Assembly: GCF_026342835.1 (NCBI RefSeq)
Contig: NZ_JAPEMI010000004.1
Span: 92,471 to 156,470, forward strand
DNA: 64,000 nucleotides
DNA from: Streptomyces sp. NBC_00154
GTDB taxonomy: Bacteria > Actinomycetota > Actinomycetes > Streptomycetales > Streptomycetaceae
Direction: 5' to 3'
Position numbers and translations under genes: made by a program. The number at the start of each line of letters is the position of its first letter. The first letter of the stretch is position 1. This document shows, in pieces, positions 52,152 to 59,923 of the stretch. The notes beneath the pieces were generated by a model, which was not told the DNA's origin, searched no databases, and saw only the letters and a list, made by a program, of their open reading frames with translations.

Positions 52152-53486
52152 ATGACGGTTCAGGGAGGTCCGGCGGGGGCCGGGGCGGGATCGGCTGGTG
52201 CTGTGTCGGCTGAGGGTGCGTCGTTGGCGCGGGGTGTGGTGGTACGGCGGCTTCTTGCGGTGGATGGCGAGGGGACGCTGTCGCGGTTGCATGTGCGGAT
52301 CGCTGCGGAGCTGGCGGGGGTGTCGGAGCGGACGGTGTGGCGGTGGCTGGCGGATGGACGCCGGGGCCATGTTGAGGCGCGGCCGCGGCAGGACGGGTTT
52401 TCGCTGAGCGACGCGTTGTGGGAGGTCCTGGCTCAGGCGGGCGGGAACGTCGCGGAGTTGCGGCGCAGGATGCTCCGGGCCCAGGAGGAGGGGGTGTTGG
52501 AGGGGTGGGGTGCGGAGTGTGTGCCCTCGCTGCCGACCCTGCACCGCGTCATCAAGAGGGATCTGGGGACGGGCCGGGTTCTTGAGGTGGCCCGTCCGGC
52601 AGGGGCCCGGGCCGGGCTGGAGCCGAGCCGGTATGACCGGGCACTGGCGGATCTGGGGCTTGTGGACGGGGCTGGTGGTCCGCTTGTTGTCGACGGACCG
52701 CCCGCCGACGTGCCGGTTCCGGAGGGCGTCGTGGATGCGGGGGTGCGGGGCGGCGGTGTGCGGTTGTACGTGCCGGGGGCCCGGCTGGTGTCGACCCGGC
52801 AGGTGGCCGGTGTGGTGGAGGCGGTGGGGCATACGGTCGCGGCCCGCGGGATGTGCTGTGTGTACGGGGACACGGGCCTGGGGAAGACGGTCGCTGTCGA
52901 GCAGGCGTTGCATCTTCTGCCCGGACGGGTGCCGGTGTGGCGAGCGGTGGCCGGGGTGGCGCCCGGTCTGCCGCAGCTGCGGGCCTCACTGTGCGAAGCG
53001 TTCGGGCTGCAGTCGGGGGCGCTGCCGCACCGGGCCGGGCCGGTCAGCCAGGCTCTGATGCGGGTACTGGCCGTACCGGGTGTGCTGTTCCTCGATGACG
53101 CCCAGCGTCTGACACCGCCACTGGACTACCTGCGGCAGTTGTGGGACGCGCCGGGCTGTGCGGCGGCATTGGTGCTGTGCGGGGCCGGAAGCGAACGGGC
53201 TCTTGCCCGCGCTTCGGCGCTGCGCTCACGAGTGCTGACCTGGCATCAGATCGGCCGGCTGGATGCGTCTGGGGTGCCGCAGACGCTGAGCCTGTTCCAT
53301 CCGGTGTGGGCGCAGGCGGATGCGGACGACGTTGCGCGGGTGGACGAGCAGATGGCACGCGGCAATTTCCGTACCTGGGCGAAGATCACGTCGCATGTCT
53401 ACGCGGCCCGCGAGCGCGACCCCGCAAGGTGTGTGGACCGGGAGCTGATCGAGCAGGCCTGCGCACGTCTGGGGCCCTATCCGTGA
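52152..53486 (+). CDS. Chimera: TnsB-like DNA-binding domain fused to TnsC-like ATPase
   Basis: A 444-residue protein of two parts. Residues ~25-185 match the N-terminus of the transposase encoded next (VVVRRLLAVDGEGTLSRLHV, GVSERTVWRWLADG and PSLPTLHRVIKRDLGTG against APAVRRLLALRAERRLSREH, GVSERTVWRWLAEA and PSLSTFLRAVRRDLTAG). Residues ~210-440 match the separate ATPase at 55.4 kb: Walker A CVYGDTGLGKTVAV, Walker B GVLFLDDAQRL, then LSLFHPVWAQAD and GNFRTWAKITSHV. The DDE catalytic domain is absent. It could target or regulate the transposase. Intact and 104 bases upstream of the transposase gene. Confidence 0.75.
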   Translation: MTVQGGPAGAGAGSAGAVSAEGASLARGVVVRRLLAVDGEGTLSRLHVRIAAELAGVSERTVWRWLADGRRGHVEARPRQDGFSLSDALWEVLAQAGGNVAELRRRMLRAQEEGVLEGWGAECVPSLPTLHRVIKRDLGTGRVLEVARPAGARAGLEPSRYDRALADLGLVDGAGGPLVVDGPPADVPVPEGVVDAGVRGGGVRLYVPGARLVSTRQVAGVVEAVGHTVAARGMCCVYGDTGLGKTVAVEQALHLLPGRVPVWRAVAGVAPGLPQLRASLCEAFGLQSGALPHRAGPVSQALMRVLAVPGVLFLDDAQRLTPPLDYLRQLWDAPGCAAALVLCGAGSERALARASALRSRVLTWHQIGRLDASGVPQTLSLFHPVWAQADADDVARVDEQMARGNFRTWAKITSHVYAARERDPARCVDRELIEQACARLGPYP

Positions 53487-53590
53487 CGGTCGGGGCTGGT
53501 CGAAGGGCTTGTGTATGGGGCCTTCACCTGTTCCGACGGGGTGAACGAAGACAGGCTCCACCGAAGCGGATAAGAACGAAGGGGCATGGG

Positions 53591-55378
53591 GTGGACGGAC
53601 AACCGCTGGCGCCGCCGGAGGATCCGGCCGGTGTTCTGGGGGAGGAGTCCTTGACGGCGTTGCGGGCGCCGGCGGTGCGCCGTCTGCTGGCGCTGCGCGC
53701 CGAGCGGCGGCTGTCGCGGGAGCATGTGCGCCTGGCAGGGGAGTGCCTGGGCGTGTCGGAGCGGACGGTGTGGCGGTGGCTGGCTGAGGCCTCCCTCTCG
53801 CCCGACGCCGCGATCCGCCCCGGGGAACGCAGCGGTGACCGGTTCGAGATCACCAGGGAGATCCGAGTGCTGCTGGCGTACTGGCACGGCAACGCTTCCG
53901 CGGTCCACCGCCAGCTCATGGAGCGTGCCGCGGCCGAAGGCGGGAGCGTACGCGTGCAGGCGTCCGGCACTGCCGAGTCCGTCCCGCCGGACCCGGTGAC
54001 TGTTCCGGGCGGGGCAGCCCTGTCGCAGGTGCCGCTGCTGGATCCGGTGCCTTCCCTGTCGACGTTCCTGCGCGCGGTGCGTCGAGATCTCACCGCGGGG
54101 GAGCGGGCCGGTCTTGCCGCGGGACCGGACGCGGCACGCGCGCACGACGTCTTCGGCAAACGGGCGGCCTCCTGGCGCAATCACGTGTGGGAGACGGATC
54201 ATGTCCAGGCACCGCTGCTGGTTGATGCCGACGGCGACCTGGTGCGCCCGTGGGTGACGTGGTTCATCGACACCGCCACCAAAGTCATCACCGGCATCGC
54301 CGTCACCCCTGGTGTCCCTTCCCGCGCCTCCGTGCTGGTCGCGCTGCGCGCTGCTGTGCTGCGTGAAGACCCCTACGGCCCCGCGGGAGGGACACCGGAG
54401 CAGGTGCGAGTGGATCGGGGCAAGGACTTCCTGTCGAGGACCGTCACCACGGCGTTCGGCACGATGGGCGTGACGGTAAAGGACTTGCCGGCCTACAGCC
54501 CTCACCTCAAGGGCACGGTGGAAAACCTCAACCGGGCCGTCGACCGGATGCTGTTCGCGGCCCTGCCCGGCTACACCCTCACCTCCACCAAGCCCCGCTC
54601 TGGCCGGCGAAGCAAAGCCGCGGGCCGCAAGCCGGAGACGTCCGGTGCCATGTCGTTTCAAGACTTCACAGCGGAGGTGCTTGCCTGGACGCACTGGTGG
54701 AACACCGAGCACCGGCCGCAGGCGCTGTCCGGCCGCACGCCGCTTGAGGCATGGCAGGCCGATCCGACGCCCGTCACCGACGTCCCCGCCGCCGACCTGT
54801 GGACGTTCACCCTCGAAGACGACGGCCGCCCGCGAAGGCTGACCAGCCACGGCGTGCGGTGGCGCGGGCGCACCTACATCGCCCCGTGGATGACCGGCCA
54901 GGCCGGCCGTACCGTCACAGTGCGCTATATGCCGCACCACAATCATGAGATCGACATCTGTGACGCGAGCGGCAGGTATCTCGGGCCCGCGCACCTCGCG
55001 GACGCGGCCACCCTCGAACAACTCCAGGCCCTGCGCACGGCCCGTGCGGAGCGTGCCCGACGTCTGCGCGCCGAGGTGAAAGCCGCCGAGATGCTGCGCA
55101 GACAGCGCTTCGCCCCGGTCACCACGGCCGGGCCGGCCCAGCGGCTGGGAGCCCTCACCTCCGCTCAAGCCGGGCGCGAACTGGCCGCCGTCGAGCACAC
55201 CGACGCCTCGAAGCTGGCGCTGCCGGACCTCATCCCGCCCGCCGCGCCCCCGGCCGACTGGCGTACTCCGCCTTCTCTTGCCCCCTGGACCACGCCCGGC
55301 CGGCCTGCTCCCGTCCCGTCCGAACCTGCCCCCGACGGCCCGGCCGCACAGACCGATGAAGACGGAGACGCCTCGTGA
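53591..55378 (+). CDS. TnsB/TniA-like DDE transposase (Mu-type)
   Basis: A 595-residue integrase-type transposase. Residues ~20-180 hold two helix-turn-helix regions. The catalytic core shows NHVWETDHVQAPLLVDAD (first Asp), VTWFIDTATKVITGIAV, QVRVDRGKDFLSRTV (second Asp) and HLKGTVENLNRAVDRM (Glu). The Mu-type beta-barrel follows (VRWRGRTYIAPWMTGQAGRT). The C-terminal ~130 residues are Pro/Ala-rich and may contact the ATPase. GTG 53591 is chosen: AAGGGG stands ~6 bases upstream and the family N-terminus follows. It overlaps the next gene by four bases (GTGA), so they are co-translated. Confidence 0.85.
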   Translation: MDGQPLAPPEDPAGVLGEESLTALRAPAVRRLLALRAERRLSREHVRLAGECLGVSERTVWRWLAEASLSPDAAIRPGERSGDRFEITREIRVLLAYWHGNASAVHRQLMERAAAEGGSVRVQASGTAESVPPDPVTVPGGAALSQVPLLDPVPSLSTFLRAVRRDLTAGERAGLAAGPDAARAHDVFGKRAASWRNHVWETDHVQAPLLVDADGDLVRPWVTWFIDTATKVITGIAVTPGVPSRASVLVALRAAVLREDPYGPAGGTPEQVRVDRGKDFLSRTVTTAFGTMGVTVKDLPAYSPHLKGTVENLNRAVDRMLFAALPGYTLTSTKPRSGRRSKAAGRKPETSGAMSFQDFTAEVLAWTHWWNTEHRPQALSGRTPLEAWQADPTPVTDVPAADLWTFTLEDDGRPRRLTSHGVRWRGRTYIAPWMTGQAGRTVTVRYMPHHNHEIDICDASGRYLGPAHLADAATLEQLQALRTARAERARRLRAEVKAAEMLRRQRFAPVTTAGPAQRLGALTSAQAGRELAAVEHTDASKLALPDLIPPAAPPADWRTPPSLAPWTTPGRPAPVPSEPAPDGPAAQTDEDGDAS

Positions 55379-56118
55379 CCTCGGCCACCTACCAGTACGT
55401 CGACCTGCCTGATGCGTCCGTGGTCACCACCCGCGCCCTGCTCACCGCCCGGGAGAACATCACCGACACCGTCGCCGCCCGCGCCATGATGTGCATCCAC
55501 GGCGGCGCCGGCTTCGGTAAGACCCTCGCCGTCAACACCTGCCTGCGCGAGCTCGAACCGCACGAGGACGTCCGCCGCGTCACCTTCCGCGCCCGCCCCA
55601 CCGCCCGCGCGGTGCGCTACGAGCTGTTCACCGCTCTCGGCCTGCCCGGCGAGGCGCCCCGCCACCCGAGCGAGTTCGACCGTCTGCTGAAAACCGCCCT
55701 GGCCGAGCGGCCCCGCACCTTCCTGGTCGACGAAGCACAGTGGCTGAACGGGGAGGCCTTCGAGTACTTCCGCTACCTGTGGGACGAACCCACCACCCAG
55801 CTCGCGATCGTCTTCGTCGGCGGCGCCGGCTGCCACTCCGTGCTGCGCCGCGAGCCGATGCTTTCCTCCCGTGTTTTCATCTGGCAGCAGTTCGCCCGCC
55901 TCACCCCGCAAGAGGTCCAGGACGTCATCCCCTTGTTCCACCCGGTCTGGGCCGACGCCGCCCCCAAGGACATCACCTTCGCCGACCAGCACGCCGCCCA
56001 CGGCAACTTCCGTGCCTGGGCCCAGCTCACGGCCCATATCCGCACCGCTCTGGCCCGCACCGGGCGCCCGAAGGTCGACGAGGAGCTGCTGCGCTGGGCC
56101 TTCAGCCGTCTCGCATGA
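55375..56118 (+). CDS. TnsC/TniB-like AAA+ ATPase
   Basis: A 247-residue AAA+ protein of the TnsC/TniB/MuB group, which selects target DNA and stimulates the transposase. Walker A is MMCIHGGAGFGKTLAV, Walker B is RTFLVDEAQWLNGE, sensor 1 lies in LAIVFVGGAG and the arginine region in SRVFIWQQFARL. The C-terminus reads NFRAWAQLTAHIRTAL. GTG 55375 overlaps the transposase stop and ATGA joins it to the next gene, a tightly coupled operon. Confidence 0.85.
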   Translation: MTSATYQYVDLPDASVVTTRALLTARENITDTVAARAMMCIHGGAGFGKTLAVNTCLRELEPHEDVRRVTFRARPTARAVRYELFTALGLPGEAPRHPSEFDRLLKTALAERPRTFLVDEAQWLNGEAFEYFRYLWDEPTTQLAIVFVGGAGCHSVLRREPMLSSRVFIWQQFARLTPQEVQDVIPLFHPVWADAAPKDITFADQHAAHGNFRAWAQLTAHIRTALARTGRPKVDEELLRWAFSRLA

Positions 56119-57245
56119 GCACCCTCAGCTTCAAGGAGCCGCCGCCGGTCGTGCTCGTCCTGGACCCGTACGACGATGCGGTGCACACACACGCCGCGCT
56201 GGCCGCCCACGACCTGCCTGCCGGCCGGGTCACCCTGCACCCCGGGCCGGGTACCACCAGCGACACCGCCCTCGCCCACGACCTCCTCGCCGCCCTGGGC
56301 AAGCCGCCCCAGATGACCGGCCGGTTCCGCTCCGGCAGACAACCCGTCTGGGAGGCCGCCACCGCCTGGATCCGTGCGCTGCCCGTCACCCGGCTCACTG
56401 TCCTGCGTGCCCACCGGCTGACTGACCGCCGCCTTCAACGCCTCCTGCGCCTACGCGATCACACCGGCGTCCATCTGACCCTCGTCTGCCACCGACCGCG
56501 CATCCCCGTCGCCCTGCACCAAGCCCTGCTACCTGTCGCCCACACCCGCACCAGCACATTTGAATCCGCCCGCGGCCATTACTACGGCCCACCCACCACC
56601 TGGTGCCCTCCGCTATCCCCGGTCGGCGGCGTAGCCCCCGGGCGCTGGATCACGCTGCCCGCCCTGGACCGCCTCGTCTCCTACGACAGCCCCAGCCCCT
56701 GCCACGGCCCGTGCACACCACCGCCGATCGACTGGAGACACCGCCCACCACCGAAGCTCATCACCCCGGCGACCGCAGCCGAAGTCGCCCGCCGGATCCA
56801 CGCTGCGACCGCCCACCCCCGTCTGGCTGCAGCCCTGGCAAGCGCGATTTTCACAGGCGCTTCCTTCCAGCAACTAGCCACCGCCCGCACCGAAGATTCC
56901 GACGGCGCAGCCGTCCTCGCGCTGCACGACCCCACCCGCTACACCGACGGCTGCGCGACCTACCCCGTACCCGAGTGGGCCCGCGTCTTCCTGCGCGCCG
57001 CCGTCTACTTCGCCCAGTTGGCCCCCACCGAAGACCAGCGGCTGCTGGCCAGCCTCGACGACCGAGCACTCCTGCTGCGATCCGCCGAGACAGCGAAACT
57101 GCGCCCACCGCAGCCTCCCGCCGGCAGGCGCACCAGTCCACGCGGCCATGTCGAATGGACCTGGCGCGAGCGTGAGGAAGCCGAACGCCACAGTGGCCTG
57201 CTGACGGGGGCCAGCCTCCGCCGATCCGTCAGCTCGCGCAGCTGA
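56115..57245 (+). CDS. Unknown fourth gene of the transposition operon
   Basis: A 376-residue protein, ATG 56115 overlapping the ATPase stop. The N-terminal part (VVLVLDPYDDAVHTHAALAA; LTVLRAHRLTDRRLQRLLRL; GVHLTLVCHRP) looks like a degenerate P-loop/Rossmann fold without Walker A. The C-terminal part (HPRLAAALASAIFTGASFQQ, LATARTEDSDGA, PEWARVFLRAAVYFAQL) faintly recalls the N-lobe of tyrosine recombinases. I do not see the zinc fingers of TniQ/TnsD, though it occupies the TniQ position. Function unknown; target choice or resolution are possible roles. Confidence 0.6.
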   Translation: MSTLSFKEPPPVVLVLDPYDDAVHTHAALAAHDLPAGRVTLHPGPGTTSDTALAHDLLAALGKPPQMTGRFRSGRQPVWEAATAWIRALPVTRLTVLRAHRLTDRRLQRLLRLRDHTGVHLTLVCHRPRIPVALHQALLPVAHTRTSTFESARGHYYGPPTTWCPPLSPVGGVAPGRWITLPALDRLVSYDSPSPCHGPCTPPPIDWRHRPPPKLITPATAAEVARRIHAATAHPRLAAALASAIFTGASFQQLATARTEDSDGAAVLALHDPTRYTDGCATYPVPEWARVFLRAAVYFAQLAPTEDQRLLASLDDRALLLRSAETAKLRPPQPPAGRRTSPRGHVEWTWREREEAERHSGLLTGASLRRSVSSRS

Positions 57246-57310
57246 AGCCCGTCCGGTCTGCCGCACTCCTCGAACACACCACATGGATCCAGCTTGCGCG
57301 GCTCTCGGGT

Positions 57311-57868
57311 TCAGCGGGTGATGAAGTCTGCGAACTCGATGTCGCTGAAGGTGATCTGCAGGCCATGAGCACGACGACCCCAGTCCCGGAAGTAGGCGTG
57401 CCCCAGAGCCCGGGCAAGGATCACCACCTGCTGTCGCTCACCGGCACCCGCATCCCGGGCCGCGAACAACTCCCGTGCGACCGCTCCGGAAAGCTCCTGG
57501 GTGATCAGCCGCTGTCGTGGGTCGTCGGAAGACCCCGCGGCGGAAGCGAACCCGAATCGCGCTCTGGCGTGCAGGACGATGCCGCGGGCTTCGGCCTGCG
57601 CTTGGATACGAGCGCGTACCCGCGGCTGCCACCAGACGCGGACCACATCCTCGATCACGCGGACATGCGCAGGGCTGGGACGTCCCTGAACACCTGCCTT
57701 CGCAGTCACCCACCGCTGCACGGTGCGCTGAGAAACCCCAAGCAGAGCAGCCAACCGCTTCGTGGACCCTTTCTCCGACTTGAGGAGGAACTTGAGGCGG
57801 TCGGCCGTACTGGTGGGGACGGGCCGCGTGCGCACGAGCCGCTCGAGTCCCTCCGCTATCTTTCCCAA
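57311..57868 (-). CDS. tpg: Divergent terminal-protein (Tpg) homologue
   Basis: With TTG 57866-57868 as start (AGGAGG 8 bases upstream) the product is 185 residues, exactly the length of the two other Tpg proteins. Correspondences run along the whole chain: AALLGVSQRTVQRWVTAKAG for the HTH, VWWQPRVRARIQAQAEARGI for the basic segment, ARARFGFASAAGSSDD for ARLGYVAPIGSTDE, ALGHAYFRDWGRRAHG for EALKETYFQDGGRRAG and ITFSDIEFADFITR for the end. Overall identity is low to moderate, so it is a distinct subfamily. No tap gene is next to it. It probably serves, or served, the telomere 6 kb away. Confidence 0.82.
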   Translation of the reverse strand: MGKIAEGLERLVRTRPVPTSTADRLKFLLKSEKGSTKRLAALLGVSQRTVQRWVTAKAGVQGRPSPAHVRVIEDVVRVWWQPRVRARIQAQAEARGIVLHARARFGFASAAGSSDDPRQRLITQELSGAVARELFAARDAGAGERQQVVILARALGHAYFRDWGRRAHGLQITFSDIEFADFITR

Positions 57869-58150
57869 AGTCTTCGACCTCCTGGACGTCCGGTGGAGCG
57901 GCTCGCGATCAAGATGCCCTTGGTCTGAATCGGTGGATCCGGCTGGCCGCGGGGTGGTCCGCCTCGTGCTCTCCGTACAGCCAGTCGGCTCACAGATGGT
58001 CCGGGTACCGTTCCGGAATCCGACGCAGAGACGGGCTGGAGGCTTGCTTCGAGATCCTGTCCGGTTCACATCATGAGGTGGATCAGCCTTGTGTGAGCCG
58101 TTGTCTGTGGGTCGTGTCGGGCTGGGGCCCTGCAGCCCCACCCCGGAGGG
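57869..58150. other. Intergenic region between tpg3 and the CU044_5270-type gene
   Basis: The minus-strand frame upstream of tpg3 is open but low in complexity (many Arg/Thr/Pro) and has no ribosome site, so I treat it as non-coding. GGGGCCCTGCAGCCCCACCCC at 58122-58142 can fold as a weak terminator for the leftward gene ending at 58151. Confidence 0.4.
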
Positions 58151-59152
58151 TTACAGGTAGGTGATGTAGAGGACGACAGCGGGCGGTTTGACGTTCAACT
58201 TTCCTGCGTCGTGGGTGAGTTCTTCCTCATAGGCGAGGAGGTTCCCGTTTTTCGGGTCGAACAGCAGGGTCTGTTCTTTGGGGAGTCCTCCGTATCGCGA
58301 TGCAACGGTGAAGGCGGCACCGACCCGGCCCGCGCGATCCTCGACGTTGCCCCGGTACCTGATGCCCTGCGTGTCCTTGAGGGCCCGCAGGAGGGCTGCC
58401 CTCTGGGCGGGCGAGAAGTGCCGGTCCAGGAGGCGCTCGGCGACGGAGTCGAACGTCTCGCCGGGGCCGGATGTTTCGTAGCCCTCGGCGAGCCAGCGCT
58501 TCATGGCGCTCGGGCCGGTGGGGGCTTCGTGGTTTCTCGGGTCGGACATGTCGGCCGGCCCGGATGAATCCGAGTGCTCCTGCGGATCGGCGCCCACTGA
58601 CCCGGCTGCTCCCCACCTCTCGCGCTGCGCGTCGTTCTGGAACTGAGGCTTGACGGTACGGACGGTCCACTTCTGCGACCCGTCGGGCTTCTTCCAGGTC
58701 GTGCGCCGCTCCGGAATGATCGCCGAGGTCACCTGCGCGCCGTCGATCCGGGTGGACAGTGACCAGCTCTCCTGGACGAAGCGCTGCGTGCCACCGTGGG
58801 GTGCATCGTTGGCAAGCCCCTCGATGCGCTGGGCGATCTCCTCCAGGACTTTGGCGGCCGGACGGTTACCGGCCTGGTAGGCCAGGGGCTTGGGGGTGAT
58901 GGCGTACGCGGGCTGGGGCGCCGTCCCCCACATGTTGGTGACCACCAGGGCGAAGGCCGCAGCAGCCGTGGCCAGGCCACTGACCAGCAGCCAACGCCGG
59001 CCACGCCGATGGGAACGGCGAACACTCACATGCGCGCCCTCGGCCGGCGTGGAAAGAATCGATGTGAGCACCTGTTCGTCAGCTGGCGTGGCTGCCTCTC
59101 GAGCCGGGTCCAAAGACCGCAAGACACGATCCGTCTCACGCACCCGCTTCAC
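58151..59152 (-). CDS. CU044_5270-family membrane protein (sigma-factor partner)
   Basis: About 333 residues. After a short cytosolic part with LRSLDPAREAATPADEQVLT comes one membrane span (WLLVSGLATAAAAFALVVTN) and a long external domain (TPKPLAYQAGNRPAAKVLEE, RTTWKKPDGSQKWTVRTVKP, FSPAQRAALLRALKDTQGI, GNLLAYEEEL). This is the CU044_5270 family, usually encoded directly after an ECF sigma gene in actinomycetes and thought to act as its anti-sigma or membrane partner. GTG 59152 overlaps the sigma stop by 17 bases. Confidence 0.85.
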   Translation of the reverse strand: MKRVRETDRVLRSLDPAREAATPADEQVLTSILSTPAEGAHVSVRRSHRRGRRWLLVSGLATAAAAFALVVTNMWGTAPQPAYAITPKPLAYQAGNRPAAKVLEEIAQRIEGLANDAPHGGTQRFVQESWSLSTRIDGAQVTSAIIPERRTTWKKPDGSQKWTVRTVKPQFQNDAQRERWGAAGSVGADPQEHSDSSGPADMSDPRNHEAPTGPSAMKRWLAEGYETSGPGETFDSVAERLLDRHFSPAQRAALLRALKDTQGIRYRGNVEDRAGRVGAAFTVASRYGGLPKEQTLLFDPKNGNLLAYEEELTHDAGKLNVKPPAVVLYITYL

Positions 59153-59704
59153 CCCGCTTCGTCGTTGCCGACTGCACCAAGGCATCCCATTGCGGTGCAG
59201 TTCCATCAAGAAGCCGGAGGGCAAGCCCGTTCTTGAGGCGCTTGCGTGCACGATGGAGACGAACCTGATAAGCACCCACGCCACAGCCGAGAATCTTTGC
59301 TCCTTGCGAGGAAGCCACCTCGTCCCACAACGCCAACCGAAGCACCTCCTGGTCCGCTTCGCTCAGAGCGTCGAACGCAGTGGCCATCTCCATGCGCAGC
59401 GCCACATCCTCGGTGTGGTCCCCACCCTCGTCATGCGGCTGGGCCTTCAACCACTCGGACACACGCAATCGGTGCTTGTCCGACCGATAGGCATTGGCCA
59501 GGGTCCGGCGCGCCACCCCGTACAGCCAGGCCAACGCCTTGCCTTCGGGCAGCTCACCGAACCTGCGCCAGGCGACCAGGAATACCTCGGCGACCACGTC
59601 GCCACGTGGTCGCCGTGGATCCGCCGGCGCACGTACGCATCGACGGCCGAATAGTGCCGCCTGTAGAGCTCGGTGAACCGCTGCTCGTCGCTCGTAGTCT
59701 CCAC
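59136..59704 (-). pseudogene. ECF sigma factor, one frameshift
   Basis: From GTG 59704, preceded by GGAGGGG, the frame reads TSDEQRFTELYRRHYSAVDA (region 2 start) and RRRIHGD, then changes frame near 59600 and continues VVAEVFLVAWRRFGELPEGK (region 2.4) and AFDALSEADQEVLRLALWDE (region 4.1), GAKILGCGVGAYQVRLHRAR (region 4.2). The shift falls in CACGTGGCGACGTGG, a locally repeated sequence, where one base seems to be missing. Corrected, it is a ~190-residue sigma factor co-transcribed with its CU044_5270 partner. Decay or sequence error cannot be told apart here. Confidence 0.8.
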
Positions 59705-59923
59705 TTCCCCTCCACCCTGTCTATGTGCGGCGGCCACGGCTCCTTACCGATGTTCGGAAGATTCTTTGGGCGGACCCGCGCCTTCACATCCGCACGCTGT
59801 GTCCTGCCCCCGTGCCGAGGCAGGACGGCTCTTGGCACGCTGGCAGCCCGGGACCCGGGGCGTGATGCCCGGGGTATGCGCCCTCTCCCGGTCAGGCGGT
59901 TCAATGACGTGGCGTTGATCGGG

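Noticed and set aside
56115..57245. TniQ/TnsD identity for the fourth operon gene
   Set aside because: The Cys/His zinc-finger patterns expected of TniQ are absent.
51951..57310. Defined terminal inverted repeats of the Tn7-like element
   Set aside because: Repeats exist before 52152 but I found no inverted counterpart after 57245, so element limits are not claimed.
57869..58141. An N-terminal extension of the third Tpg to 276 residues
   Set aside because: The extension is low-complexity and the AGGAGG-TTG start gives the exact family length.
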